DNA of 64,000 nucleotides from JACVRW01 sp963734365 (GTDB lineage Bacteria; Actinomycetota; Thermoleophilia; Solirubrobacterales; Thermoleophilaceae): contig CAVTGV010000004.1 in assembly GCA_963734365.1 (NCBI GenBank), forward strand, positions 558,001-622,000, read 5' to 3'. Below are positions 38,029 to 46,116 of this stretch, piece by piece. Below the pieces are notes generated by a model. The model searched no databases and was not told where the DNA came from. It saw only the letters and a program-made list of their open reading frames with translations. Position numbers and translations under genes: made by a program. Position 1 is the first letter of the stretch, and every line of letters begins with the position of its first letter.

Positions 38029-38954
38029 GCCCGGAGGCGCGCACGGACGGCGCCCGGCGGGCGCTCCTCGACCGGCTGATCGACCACGCCGCGTTGTTTC
38101 CGCCGGCGAGCATGGACATGGACCAGGCACTCGCCGAGGACAGCGCTGCGCGCGCCGGCGCACACGCCTGGATGATCGCTCGCTTCGTCTGCCCCGTCTC
38201 GCGGCTGGACGAGCTGCGCGACGCGCTGGGCGGCTGGGAAGACGCCCCGGCTCTGAGCGTGGTGTTCGACGCTCTGCGGCCCGCCGACGAGGCCAGCTGG
38301 GTCGAGGCGCTCCGGGCCGATGCGGCACAGGTGACCGCGGCGGTGGGCGCCGGCGCGCCGGTGGAGGCGCTCGAGCTGGTGCTGCCCTCGCCCCGGCCCG
38401 GCTCCGAGGCCCTGCTCGCCGCCCAGACGGCGCTCCTCCAGCTGAAGGTCGAGAAGTACCTCGAGCTCGTGCCCGGAGAGCGCTGGCGCGACAGCCTGCC
38501 CGCCGCGATCGGCGCCGCGGCTGCGGTAGGGGCGCGGGTCAAGCTGCGCTGCGGTGGGGCCTCGGCGGACGCGTTCCCGCCCCCGGACTTGGTGGCGCTC
38601 GTGATCGCCTCGTGTCGCCATGCGGGAGTGGTCTTCAAGGCCACGGCCGGGCTCCACCATCCGCTTCGCCATGTCGACGCGGAGAGCGGCTTTGCGATGC
38701 ACGGCTTTCTCAACCTGCTCGCGGCGTCCGCCTTCGCCGCCGCCCACGCGTCCAGCGCCGGGACGCTCGAGGGTGTCCTGTCCGAAGCCGACCCGGCGGC
38801 CTTCGTGGTCGGCGCTGACGTGCTCGAGGCAGAGGGGCTGCGCGCGTCAACCGAGCAGATCGCCGCGGCGCGCCGCTATCTGTTCAGCGGCTACGGAAGC
38901 TGCTCCTGGCGCGAGCCGGTGGAGGACCTGCAGGAACTCGGAGTGCTCGAATGA
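38025..38954 (+). CDS. Uncharacterised protein partnered with fumarylacetoacetase
   Basis: About 309 aa if started at CTG 38025 (CTGA overlap with the MBL stop). The conserved-looking start LLDRLIDHAALFPPASMDMD would be cut by the first downstream ATG, and the only upstream conventional start (GTG 37935) adds 30 Arg/Gly-rich residues. Later features are VKLRCGGASADAFPP, VVFKATAGLHHPLRH and LFSGYGSCSWREP. It may be a TIM-barrel-like protein; I recall similar proteins beside fahA in actinobacteria. It overlaps fahA by 4 nt. Function unknown, probably in aromatic amino acid catabolism by context. Confidence 0.68.
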   Translation: MSPEARTDGARRALLDRLIDHAALFPPASMDMDQALAEDSAARAGAHAWMIARFVCPVSRLDELRDALGGWEDAPALSVVFDALRPADEASWVEALRADAAQVTAAVGAGAPVEALELVLPSPRPGSEALLAAQTALLQLKVEKYLELVPGERWRDSLPAAIGAAAAVGARVKLRCGGASADAFPPPDLVALVIASCRHAGVVFKATAGLHHPLRHVDAESGFAMHGFLNLLAASAFAAAHASSAGTLEGVLSEADPAAFVVGADVLEAEGLRASTEQIAAARRYLFSGYGSCSWREPVEDLQELGVLE

Positions 38955-39991
38955 CGCTCGCCTACGGCGTGCTGGCGGGCGGCGGCGTCTGTGCACGTCT
39001 CGACGGCCGTGTGCTGAACCTCTCGGCTCTCGATCCGGTGCTCGACGCCGGCTCGCTCAACCCGTTCATGGCCGCCGGTAGCGAGTTCCGGCGCGAGCTG
39101 GCCGCGCGGCTCGAAGAGGGGCGCGAGGTCGAGTCGCCGGAGCTGGTGCTGCCCATCGAGGTGGCCGACTACGTTGACTTCTATTCGTCCCTCGCCCACG
39201 CCGAGAACCTGGGCCGGATGTTCCGCCCGGACAGCGAGCCGCTGCTGCCCAACTGGCGCCACCTGCCGGTGGGCTATCACGGCCGCGCCGGGACGGTGGT
39301 TGCGAGCGGGACTCCGGTGCGGCGCCCGAGCGGGCAGCGCGGCGCCGGCGACTTCGGCCCGAGCGCGCGGCTCGACATCGAGCTCGAAGCCGGCTTCGTG
39401 ATCGGCGTGCCCAGCCCGATCGGCGCGCCGGTGCCCGTCGAGTCGGCGCTCGATCACGTGTTCGGGATGGTGCTGGTCAACGACTGGTCGGCCCGTGACA
39501 TCCAGGCCTGGGAGTACCAGCCGCTGGGCCCGTTCCTGGGCAAGTCGTTCGCCACATCGGTGAGCTGCTGGGTCGTGCCGATGGACGAGCTGGCCGGCCT
39601 GCGCGTGCCCGCTCCGCCACAGGAGCCTGAGCCACTGCCCTATCTGCGCGAGGAGCCGTGGGCCTTCGACATCCCGCTCGAGGTGGAGCTCAACGGCAGT
39701 GTCGTGGCGCGGTCGAACACGCGCTACCTGTACTGGTCGATCGCCCAGCAGATCGCGCATCTCACCGTGAACGGCGCGAGTCTGCGTACCGGTGACCTGC
39801 TGGCCACGGGAACGATCTCGGGACCCGGGCGGGAGGAGCGCGGCAGCCTGATCGAGCTGAGCTGGAACGGCTCCGAGCCGCTCGAGCTGCCCGATGGCGA
39901 GACGCGTTCGTTCCTCGAGGACGGCGACGAGGTGGTGTTACGCGGCGAGCCGCTGGGCGAGGTGCGCGGGCGGATCGAGGGCCGGCGATAG
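38951..39991 (+). CDS. fahA: Fumarylacetoacetase
   Basis: 346 aa. Hydrolyses fumarylacetoacetate to fumarate and acetoacetate in tyrosine/homogentisate degradation. Motifs: DFYSSLAHAENLGRMFRP, LPVGYHGRAGTVVASGTPV, metal ligands in DIELEAGFVIG, VLVNDWSARDIQAWEYQPLG and the C-terminal GTISGPG. Somewhat shorter than the usual 400-430 aa because the N-terminal domain is reduced. Homogentisate dioxygenase and maleylacetoacetate isomerase are not in the window. Confidence 0.88.
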   Translation: MTLAYGVLAGGGVCARLDGRVLNLSALDPVLDAGSLNPFMAAGSEFRRELAARLEEGREVESPELVLPIEVADYVDFYSSLAHAENLGRMFRPDSEPLLPNWRHLPVGYHGRAGTVVASGTPVRRPSGQRGAGDFGPSARLDIELEAGFVIGVPSPIGAPVPVESALDHVFGMVLVNDWSARDIQAWEYQPLGPFLGKSFATSVSCWVVPMDELAGLRVPAPPQEPEPLPYLREEPWAFDIPLEVELNGSVVARSNTRYLYWSIAQQIAHLTVNGASLRTGDLLATGTISGPGREERGSLIELSWNGSEPLELPDGETRSFLEDGDEVVLRGEPLGEVRGRIEGRR

Positions 39992-40002
39992 ATTCCGAGC
40001 GT

Positions 40003-40410
40003 ATGCCGTCGGGCAACGTCACCCGCGTGCGCGAGACCTACCACGCCTACGAGCACGGCCAGCTCGAGCGCATCCCGGAGCTCTTCGCTCCGGAGGGCTT
40101 CTACCGGACCAGCGGCGTCTTCGTGGGCATGGCCGACGAGTACAGGGGCCACGCCCGCATCGAGGAGTTCTGGCATGCCTCGACCGAGGCCTGGGAGCGC
40201 CTGACGATCGAGGTCGGGCGCACCGCGGAGTACGGCGACTGCGTCGTCGCCGAGGCCATCTTCGAGGGCATAGGTGCCGAGAGCGGGCTGGAGGTCAAAT
40301 TCGCGGCCGGTCACCTGATTCGCTTCCGTGACGGCCTGATCGTCGAGTTCCTGGGCTTTGCGAGCTGGGAGCAGGCGCTGGAAGCGGCCCAGCGGCCGTC
40401 GACCGTGTAG
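40003..40410 (+). CDS. NTF2/SnoaL-like protein
   Basis: 135 aa with VRETYHAYEHGQLERIPELF, YRGHARIEEFWHASTEAWER and CVVAEAIFEG; a standard SnoaL-like NTF2 fold. Unlike the MSQEN group it starts MPSGNVTRVR and ends without EAVGLRE. It follows fahA by 11 nt, so it probably belongs to the same transcript. Ligand unknown. Confidence 0.72.
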   Translation: MPSGNVTRVRETYHAYEHGQLERIPELFAPEGFYRTSGVFVGMADEYRGHARIEEFWHASTEAWERLTIEVGRTAEYGDCVVAEAIFEGIGAESGLEVKFAAGHLIRFRDGLIVEFLGFASWEQALEAAQRPSTV

Positions 40411-40415
40411 CGCGG

Positions 40416-41660
40416 ATGGATCTGCAGTCAATGGCGGTCGCGGCGCGGGCCCCGGGGGAGTACGCCCCGGCCGCAGGGGCGCGGGCGATCGAGAGGCTCG
40501 CCGGCACGGCCGAGCCACTGCGTGGGGCGCGTGTGCTGCATGTGAGCGCCGCGGGAGCGGGCGCGCGCCTTCCGGAGCAGCTGGGCGCTCTGCTGTCGCT
40601 GGCCGCGGGGGCGGGGGTCGACGCCGAGTGGCGGGTGCTGTTCGGCGGTCCGGACGACAACGCCGTGGCCGGCGCCCTCGAGGCGGGGCTGCGCGGCTCC
40701 GAGAGCGCCATCGTGCCGGCGCAGCGCGACGCATGGCTCGACTCGTGCCGCCGGGCCGGCCGCGGGCTGGGCCAAGGCATCGACCTGGTCGTGCTCCACG
40801 ACGTGGCGCTCGGCCTGGCGGCGGGGATCGATGACGTTCCGGTGGTCTGGCGCTCGCACCGTGATGTCTCGCGTGCTGAGCCCGACGCACTCGCCGTGGC
40901 TGCGCCGCTCATCGACCGCTGCGCCCTCGTGCTCGTGCCGGACGCCTCGTTCGCCCCCGCCGGCACGGCCGCGTCGCGGCTGGCCGTCGCGGCGCCCGGA
41001 ATCGATCCCCTCGACCCGCGCAACCTCGACCTCGAGCCCCGCCTGCCGGGACGGGTGGTGCGCCCGCTCGGCATCGACCTCGACCGGCCGTTCTGCCTGC
41101 AGGTGCTCGATCTCGACCGCTGGGACGACCCCCACTCCGCCATCGAGATCTGGCGCCGCGCGCGCGAGCAGCAGCCCGAGCTCCAGCTCGTCCTGGCCGC
41201 GCTGCTCGACGAGTCGGCCGGCTGGCAGGGGGCGAAGGAGGTGTCCGACTACGTGGCCGGGAGCGAGGGCGTGTTCCTCGTCACGAGCTACGAGGGGCTC
41301 GGCGGCCTCGAGCTCGGCGCACTCGGCCTACTGGCCCGCGCGGTGATCGAGCGCTCTCTGAGCGAGGGCTTCGACCTGGCACCGTGTGAGGCCCTCTGGA
41401 AGCGGACGCCGGTGGTGGGGGGCAGGGCCGGCGGGCTGGCGCTGATGGTGCGCGACGGCGTGGACGGCTTCCTGAGCGATGACCTCGAGGAGTCGGCGCG
41501 CCGGCTCGCGACGCTGGTGGACGACCCCGGCCTCGCCGCGGAGATGGGCCGGGCGGGACGGGAGCACGTGCGCGAGCGCTTCCTGGTCACGGCCGCGCTC
41601 GAGCGTGAGCTGCGGGCGCTCGCAGGGGTCACGGCGACCGGTACCGTGGAAACCCGATGA
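40416..41660 (+). CDS. Glycosyltransferase, GT4/trehalose synthase (TreT)-like
   Basis: 414 aa. The N-terminal domain resembles trehalose synthase TreT (APGIDPLDPRNLDL-type segment after the first half). The C-terminal GT4 nucleotide-sugar site is clear: VIERSLSEGFDLAPCEALWK, RTPVVGGRAGG and VRDGVDGFL. It likely transfers glucose from a nucleotide donor. The gene overlaps thrS by 4 nt (ATGA), an odd functional pairing that ties its translation to thrS. Confidence 0.78.
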   Translation: MDLQSMAVAARAPGEYAPAAGARAIERLAGTAEPLRGARVLHVSAAGAGARLPEQLGALLSLAAGAGVDAEWRVLFGGPDDNAVAGALEAGLRGSESAIVPAQRDAWLDSCRRAGRGLGQGIDLVVLHDVALGLAAGIDDVPVVWRSHRDVSRAEPDALAVAAPLIDRCALVLVPDASFAPAGTAASRLAVAAPGIDPLDPRNLDLEPRLPGRVVRPLGIDLDRPFCLQVLDLDRWDDPHSAIEIWRRAREQQPELQLVLAALLDESAGWQGAKEVSDYVAGSEGVFLVTSYEGLGGLELGALGLLARAVIERSLSEGFDLAPCEALWKRTPVVGGRAGGLALMVRDGVDGFLSDDLEESARRLATLVDDPGLAAEMGRAGREHVRERFLVTAALERELRALAGVTATGTVETR

Positions 41661-43570
41661 AGGTCACCCTCCCCGACGGCAGCCCCCTCGAGCTTCCCGA
41701 CGGCGCCACCGGCGCCGACGCCGCGCGCGCGATTGGCGAGGGGCTCGCGCGGGCGGCCCTTGGTGTGCGCCAGAACGGTGACCTGCGCGACCTCGACGCA
41801 CCGCTCGAGGCCGGTCCGGTGGAGATAGTCACGGGCAGGGATCCCGACGCCCTCTGGCTCATTCGTCACGACGCCGCGCACGTGCTGGCCACCGCCGTCA
41901 TGGAGCTCTACCCCGGGGTGAAGATCTCGATCGGGCCGCCGATCGAGGACGGCTTCTACTACGACTTCGACTTCCCCGAGGGCCAGAAGCTGACCGAGGA
42001 CGACTTCGAGCGCGTCGAGGCCAAGATGCGCGAGCACATCAAGGCCGACGAGCACTTCGAGCGCTCGGAGCTCCCGGTGGCCGAGGCGATCGAGCGCTTT
42101 CGCGCCGAGGGCCAGGACTACAAGGTCGAGCTGATCGAGGACCTGATCGAAAACGAGGGCGTCGAGACCGTCTCGCTCTACCGCAACGGCCCCTTCACCG
42201 ACCTCTGCCGCGGCCCGCACGGACCGGGCACCAAGCGCATCAAGGCCTTCAAGCTCACGAGCGTGGCCGGCGCCTACTGGCGTGGCGACTCGGACCGCCA
42301 GATGCTCACGCGCGTGTACGGGACCGCCTTCCTCGACAAGGAGGACCTCGAGAACCACCTCCAGCGCCTGGAGGAGGCCCGCGCGCGCGACCACCGCAAG
42401 CTGGGCCGCGAGCTCGACCTGTTCATGCTGTCCGAGCTGTCGCCCGGCTCGCCGTTCTGGCTGCCCAACGGCACCCACCTCTGGAACGAGCTGACCACGC
42501 TCTGGCGCGCCACCAACGTCGAACGGGGTTACCAGGAGGTCCGCACGCCGATCCTCTACGACGTCGACCTGTGGAAGCAGTCGGGGCACTGGCACGTGTA
42601 CCGCGACCACATGTACTTCACCGACGTGGAGGACCGGCCGATGGGCCTCAAGCCCATGAACTGCCCGGCCCACGTGCAGATCTACAAGCGCGACCTGCGC
42701 TCCTACCGCGACCTGCCGATCCGCTACGCCGAGCAGGGCCTCGTGCACCGCCACGAGCCCAGCGGCACCCTGCACGGTCTCCTGCGGGTGCGCTACATCA
42801 CCCAGGACGACGCCCACGTGTTCTGCACCGAGGAGCAGATCGAGGAGGAGGTGCTGCGCTGCCTCGACTTCGGTTTCTACATCTACGACCGCTTCGGGCT
42901 CTCGCCGCGGCTCGAGCTCTCCACCCGACCGGACAAGCGGGTGGGCAGCGAGGAGATGTGGGACAAGGCCGAGGCGGCACTCCAGCGCGCACTCGACGAC
43001 CGCGGGCTCGAGTACGACCTGAACGAGGGCGACGGCGCCTTCTACGGCCCCAAGATCGATCTCCACATGACCGACTCGATCGGCCGTTCGTGGCAGCTCG
43101 GCACGGTGCAGCTCGACTACTACATGCCCGAGCAGTTCGAGCTCACCTACACGGGCGCGGACAACGCCGAGCATCGGCCGGCCATGATCCACCGCGCGCT
43201 GATGGGTGCCTTTGAGCGCTTCATCGGCATCCTGATCGAGCACTACGGGGGCGAGTTCCCGCTCTGGCTCTCCCCGGTGCAGGCCGTGGTGCTGCCGATC
43301 GCCGACCGTCACGTGGGCTACGCCCAGGGGGTCGCGCGCGAACTGACCGACGACGGGATCCGCGTGCGGGTGGACGAGCGCACCGAGTCGGTCGGCAAGA
43401 AGATCCGCGATGCGGAGACCAAGAAGATCCCCTACATGCTCGTGGTGGGCGACCAGGAGGAGGCCGACGGCCTGGTGGCGGTGCGCCGCCACCGCGTGGG
43501 CGACGAGGGCGCCGTTACGGTCAAGGAGTTCACCGAGCGGGCCACCGCCGCTATACTCGCCCGCGAATGA
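41657..43570 (+). CDS. thrS: Threonyl-tRNA synthetase
   Basis: 637 aa, normal length. Domains: TGS (1-60, KVTLPDGSPLELPDGATG), SAD/editing domain with RHDAAHVLATAV and the later zinc Cys-His, class II core (MNCPAHVQIYK, RYAEQGLVHRHEPSGTLHGL split by motif 2, RVRYITQDDAHVFC, motif 3 PAMIHRALMGAFERF) and anticodon-binding domain. Charges tRNA-Thr. The ATG is coupled to the upstream glycosyltransferase; infC follows after 48 nt. Confidence 0.95.
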   Translation: MKVTLPDGSPLELPDGATGADAARAIGEGLARAALGVRQNGDLRDLDAPLEAGPVEIVTGRDPDALWLIRHDAAHVLATAVMELYPGVKISIGPPIEDGFYYDFDFPEGQKLTEDDFERVEAKMREHIKADEHFERSELPVAEAIERFRAEGQDYKVELIEDLIENEGVETVSLYRNGPFTDLCRGPHGPGTKRIKAFKLTSVAGAYWRGDSDRQMLTRVYGTAFLDKEDLENHLQRLEEARARDHRKLGRELDLFMLSELSPGSPFWLPNGTHLWNELTTLWRATNVERGYQEVRTPILYDVDLWKQSGHWHVYRDHMYFTDVEDRPMGLKPMNCPAHVQIYKRDLRSYRDLPIRYAEQGLVHRHEPSGTLHGLLRVRYITQDDAHVFCTEEQIEEEVLRCLDFGFYIYDRFGLSPRLELSTRPDKRVGSEEMWDKAEAALQRALDDRGLEYDLNEGDGAFYGPKIDLHMTDSIGRSWQLGTVQLDYYMPEQFELTYTGADNAEHRPAMIHRALMGAFERFIGILIEHYGGEFPLWLSPVQAVVLPIADRHVGYAQGVARELTDDGIRVRVDERTESVGKKIRDAETKKIPYMLVVGDQEEADGLVAVRRHRVGDEGAVTVKEFTERATAAILARE

Positions 43571-43618
43571 GAGGCAGCAATCTTTCGCGCTTTTGACGCC
43601 CATCCGTAGCAGCAGCTA

Positions 43619-44326
43619 GTGCCGATCCCCCGCAAGTTCGATCGGCGCCCACCGGAGCGCGATGAAACCCGCATCAACGAGCGCATACGCGTTCCCCAGG
43701 TGCGCCTGATCGGTGAGGACGGCAACCAGATCGGGGTGATCGACACCCCGCAGGCCCTTCGCTACGCCCAGGAGCGCGACCTCGACCTGGTCGAGGTGGC
43801 TCCCGAGGCACGGCCGCCGGTCTGCCGCGTGCTCGACTACTCGAAGTACAAGTACGAGCAGGAGCAGAAGGCGAAGCAGGCCCGGCGCCACCAGAAGCAG
43901 GTGAACGTCCGCGAGATCAAGCTGCGCCCGAAGATCGCGGACAACGACTACGAGACCAAGAAGAACCACGTGGTCCGCTTCCTGCGCGGCGACGACCGGG
44001 TGAAGGTCACGATCATGTTCCGCGGCCGTGAGCAGACCCACCCCGAGCGGGGCGAGATGCTGCTGGACCGCCTGGCCGACGACGTGGCCGAGCTCGGCAC
44101 CGTCGAGCAGGCTCCCCAGCAGGACGGGCGCAACATGACGATGCTGCTGGCGCCGCTCAAGAGGCGGCCTCAGGAGCAGGAGGCGGACGGGGAGCCGGCC
44201 GAAGCCACTCCGGCAGCGGCAGAAGCCTCCCCGGCGCCCGCCGAGGTCTCCCCGGCGCCCGCGGAAGCCTCCCCGGCGCCGGCCGAAGCGTCCCCAACGC
44301 CCGCTCAGCAGCCACAGGCTTCCTAG
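43619..44326 (+). CDS. infC: Translation initiation factor IF-3 with Pro/Ala-rich tail
   Basis: 235 aa from GTG 43619. IF3-N (INERIRVPQVRLIGEDGNQI) and IF3-C (VNVREIKLRPKIADNDYETK, VTIMFRGREQTHPERG) are complete by residue about 180. The remaining 50 or so residues are a tandem EASPAPAE-type repeat, longer than usual. It controls start-codon fidelity on the 30S subunit. Standard infC-rpmI-rplT order follows, but separated by a 512-bp repeat-bearing gap. No good ribosome site precedes the GTG. Confidence 0.94.
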   Translation: MPIPRKFDRRPPERDETRINERIRVPQVRLIGEDGNQIGVIDTPQALRYAQERDLDLVEVAPEARPPVCRVLDYSKYKYEQEQKAKQARRHQKQVNVREIKLRPKIADNDYETKKNHVVRFLRGDDRVKVTIMFRGREQTHPERGEMLLDRLADDVAELGTVEQAPQQDGRNMTMLLAPLKRRPQEQEADGEPAEATPAAAEASPAPAEVSPAPAEASPAPAEASPTPAQQPQAS

Positions 44327-44397
44327 CGGGCGGCCTCGCGCTGCGGAAGGGACGGGGCGCCGGGACCGGCGCTGCCAACGGCAGCATTGAGGGGGTG

Positions 44398-44573
44398 GGT
44401 CTCGTTACCTGTCCTGACTTCGCCTCCCTATGGGGAGTCAAGGCAGGACGGACCGGCGACCCCACGTGGCCCCGCCCTCATTGCTGTCGTTACAAGACAC
44501 GGGCCCACCCCACGCATCGCTCCGGGAAACTCGTTTGTCAGCTGATCAGTCGACAAACGAATGTCTGGAAACG
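44398..44573 (+). repeat. Tandem 176-bp element, copy 1
   Basis: Begins GGTCTCGTTACCT. Contains the 39-nt hairpin (44411-44449; arms GTCCTG/CAGGAC) and near its end a long near-palindrome (44531-44560) with 9-bp arms TCGTTTGTC and GACAAACGA around a central CTGATCAG. Copy 2 is about 90-95 percent identical by eye. Confidence 0.9.
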
Positions 44574-44593
44574 TGCCAACGAGCGTTGTGGGT

Positions 44594-44770
44594 GGTCTCG
44601 TTACCTGTCCTGACTTCGCCTCCCTATGGAGGGTCAAGGCAGGACGGACCGGCGCTCCCGCCTGTCCCCGCCCTCATTGCCGTCGTTACAACGACACGGG
44701 CCCACCCCACGCATCGCTCCGGGAAACTCGTTTGTCAGCTGATCAGTCGACAAACGAATGTCTGGATACG
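44594..44770 (+). repeat. Tandem 177-bp element, copy 2
   Basis: Same order: 39-nt hairpin at 44607-44645 and near-palindrome at 44728-44757. Differences from copy 1 are concentrated in the inner hairpin arm (GGAGGG for GGGGAG) and a GC-rich patch after it; the palindrome is unchanged. Ends 69 nt before the rpmI start. Confidence 0.9.
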
Positions 44771-44838
44771 GAGGAGAGGAGCCTCGGCCCGGCGTCCTCA
44801 CCAAACGCCGCCACTCGTCTGCTTCAATAGACCGTCGC

Positions 44839-45033
44839 ATGCCCAAGATGAAGACCCACTCGGGCGCCAAGAAGCGCTTCCGCAAGACGGCCGGCGGCAA
44901 GCTGCGCGCGCGGCACTCCTTCACGAGTCACATGCTCGGGAAGAAGTCGGCGAAGCGTAAGCGTCACCTGGGCCGTCCCGTGGAGGTCTCGCCGGCCGAT
45001 CAGAGCCGCGTGAGGGAGCTGCTGCACAAGTGA
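44839..45033 (+). CDS. rpmI: 50S ribosomal protein L35
   Basis: 64 aa, MPKMKTHSGAKKRFRKTAGG and then KLRARHSFTSHMLGKKSAKR, the canonical L35 sequence. ATG 44839 is chosen because MPKMKTHSG is the universal N-terminus; longer starts run into the upstream repeat. The stop overlaps the rplT start (GTGA). Confidence 0.96.
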   Translation: MPKMKTHSGAKKRFRKTAGGKLRARHSFTSHMLGKKSAKRKRHLGRPVEVSPADQSRVRELLHK

Positions 45034-45389
45034 GCCGAGTCAAGCGCTCAGTCCACGCGCGCAAGAAGCGGCGCGCCACCCTGGAGCGGACCAAGGGTTA
45101 CCGCGGTCAGGCCAAGTCGAGCTACAAGCGGGCCAAGGAGGCCCTGCTCAAGGCCGACTCGTACGCCTACCGCGACCGTCGCAACCGCAAGCGCGACTTC
45201 CGCCGCCTCTGGATCACCCGCATCAACGCCGCCGCGCGGCGCGAGGGGATGACGTACAGCCAGTTCATGCACGGCCTGAAGGAGGCCGGCATCGAGCTCG
45301 ACCGCAAGGTGCTCGCGGACATCGCGGTCCGCGACCCGGAGACGTTCCGACGTTTTGCCGAGACAGCCCGGGAGTCCGCGGCGGCCTGA
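45030..45389 (+). CDS. rplT: 50S ribosomal protein L20
   Basis: 119 aa from GTG 45030, overlapping the rpmI stop. RVKRSVHARKKRRATLERTK, GYRGQAKSSYKRAKEALLKA and INAAARREGMTYSQFMHGLK are diagnostic. L20 is an early 23S rRNA assembly protein and in several bacteria represses its own operon through the leader RNA, which is relevant to the structured spacer upstream. Confidence 0.96.
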   Translation: MSRVKRSVHARKKRRATLERTKGYRGQAKSSYKRAKEALLKADSYAYRDRRNRKRDFRRLWITRINAAARREGMTYSQFMHGLKEAGIELDRKVLADIAVRDPETFRRFAETARESAAA

Positions 45390-45412
45390 CCATCGCGGAA
45401 ACCGACTCTCCC

Positions 45413-45436
45413 GGGCGCCCAAGTGGCGCCCTTTTT
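45413..45436 (+). terminator. Rho-independent terminator after rplT
   Basis: Perfect 7-bp GGGCGCC/GGCGCCC stem, CAAGT loop, TTTTT tail, 24 nt after the rplT stop. It ends only 8 nt before the start codon of the next gene. Confidence 0.88.
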
Positions 45437-45444
45437 GTTGGCCG

Positions 45445-46116
45445 ATGATCACCTCACCCGACAACGACAAGCTCAAGACCATCCGCAAGCTCCAGCAGAA
45501 GCGCTGGCGGGAGAAGCTCGGCCTGTTCGCCGCCGAGGGCGAGGACCTGGTCGAGGCGGCTCAGGCGGCGGACTGGCGGCCCGAGTTCGTGCTCAGAGCC
45601 GGCGTGGACGTGGAGCCGGAGTTGCTGGACGCCGTCAGCACGCTGGGCTCCGGGGCCCGCGCGATAGGGGTCTACACCCAGCGCCGGGCGCAACCCGACG
45701 GCAACCTGCTCGTGTATCTGAATGGCGTACAGGACCCGGGCAACGTCGGCACGATCATCCGCTCCGCGCACGCTCTGGCCGACGCGACAGTCGTCCTGGG
45801 GCCGGGGTGCGCCGACGCGTACTCGCCGAAGGCCGTTCGAGCGTCGATGGGATCGATCTTCGCGAAGCCGCCCGCCCGCGCGCAGCTGGCGGATATCGCC
45901 GGGAGGCAGCTCGCACTCGCCCCGTACGCCGACCGCGATCTTGCGGACTTCGACCTGTCACCGCCGCTCGTACTCGTGCTCGGATCGGAGCGCGGCGAGA
46001 TCCCGGACGGCCTGGAGGCCGCGCGTATCCCGGTGGCCACCGACTCGCTCAACGTGGCCATGGCGGCGACTGTGGCCCTCTACGAAGCGGCAAATAGGAT
46101 GGCCGCCGATGCCTGA
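45445..46116 (+). CDS. TrmH/SpoU-family RNA 2'-O-methyltransferase
   Basis: 223 aa from ATG 45445. N-terminal substrate-binding region (LKTIRKLQQKRWREKLGLFA, EGEDLVEAA) and SPOUT knot motifs: NGVQDPGNVGTIIRSAHAL (motif 1), VLVLGSERGEIP (motif 2) and DSLNVAMAATVALYEA (motif 3). It methylates ribose of rRNA or tRNA using AdoMet; target unknown. The position before pheS is common in bacteria. It overlaps pheS by 8 nt. Confidence 0.88.
   Translation: MITSPDNDKLKTIRKLQQKRWREKLGLFAAEGEDLVEAAQAADWRPEFVLRAGVDVEPELLDAVSTLGSGARAIGVYTQRRAQPDGNLLVYLNGVQDPGNVGTIIRSAHALADATVVLGPGCADAYSPKAVRASMGSIFAKPPARAQLADIAGRQLALAPYADRDLADFDLSPPLVLVLGSERGEIPDGLEAARIPVATDSLNVAMAATVALYEAANRMAADA

Larger units (their letters stand above)
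44327..44838. other. 512-bp infC-rpmI spacer made of a tandem duplicated element
   Basis: Much longer than the usual infC-rpmI spacer. Most of it is two copies of a 176-177-bp unit (44398-44573 and 44594-44770). Open frames crossing it differ between copies in start and end, so I do not call a gene. Confidence 0.7.

Noticed and set aside
41288..43603. 770-codon reverse open frame opposite thrS
   Set aside because: Composition of an antisense shadow; thrS on the plus strand is unambiguous.
44561..44830. Open frames across the infC-rpmI repeats reading CPDFASLW-type segments
   Set aside because: The similar peptide at 32.7 kb is explained by the shared 39-nt hairpin; frames start and stop differently in each copy and have no ribosome site.
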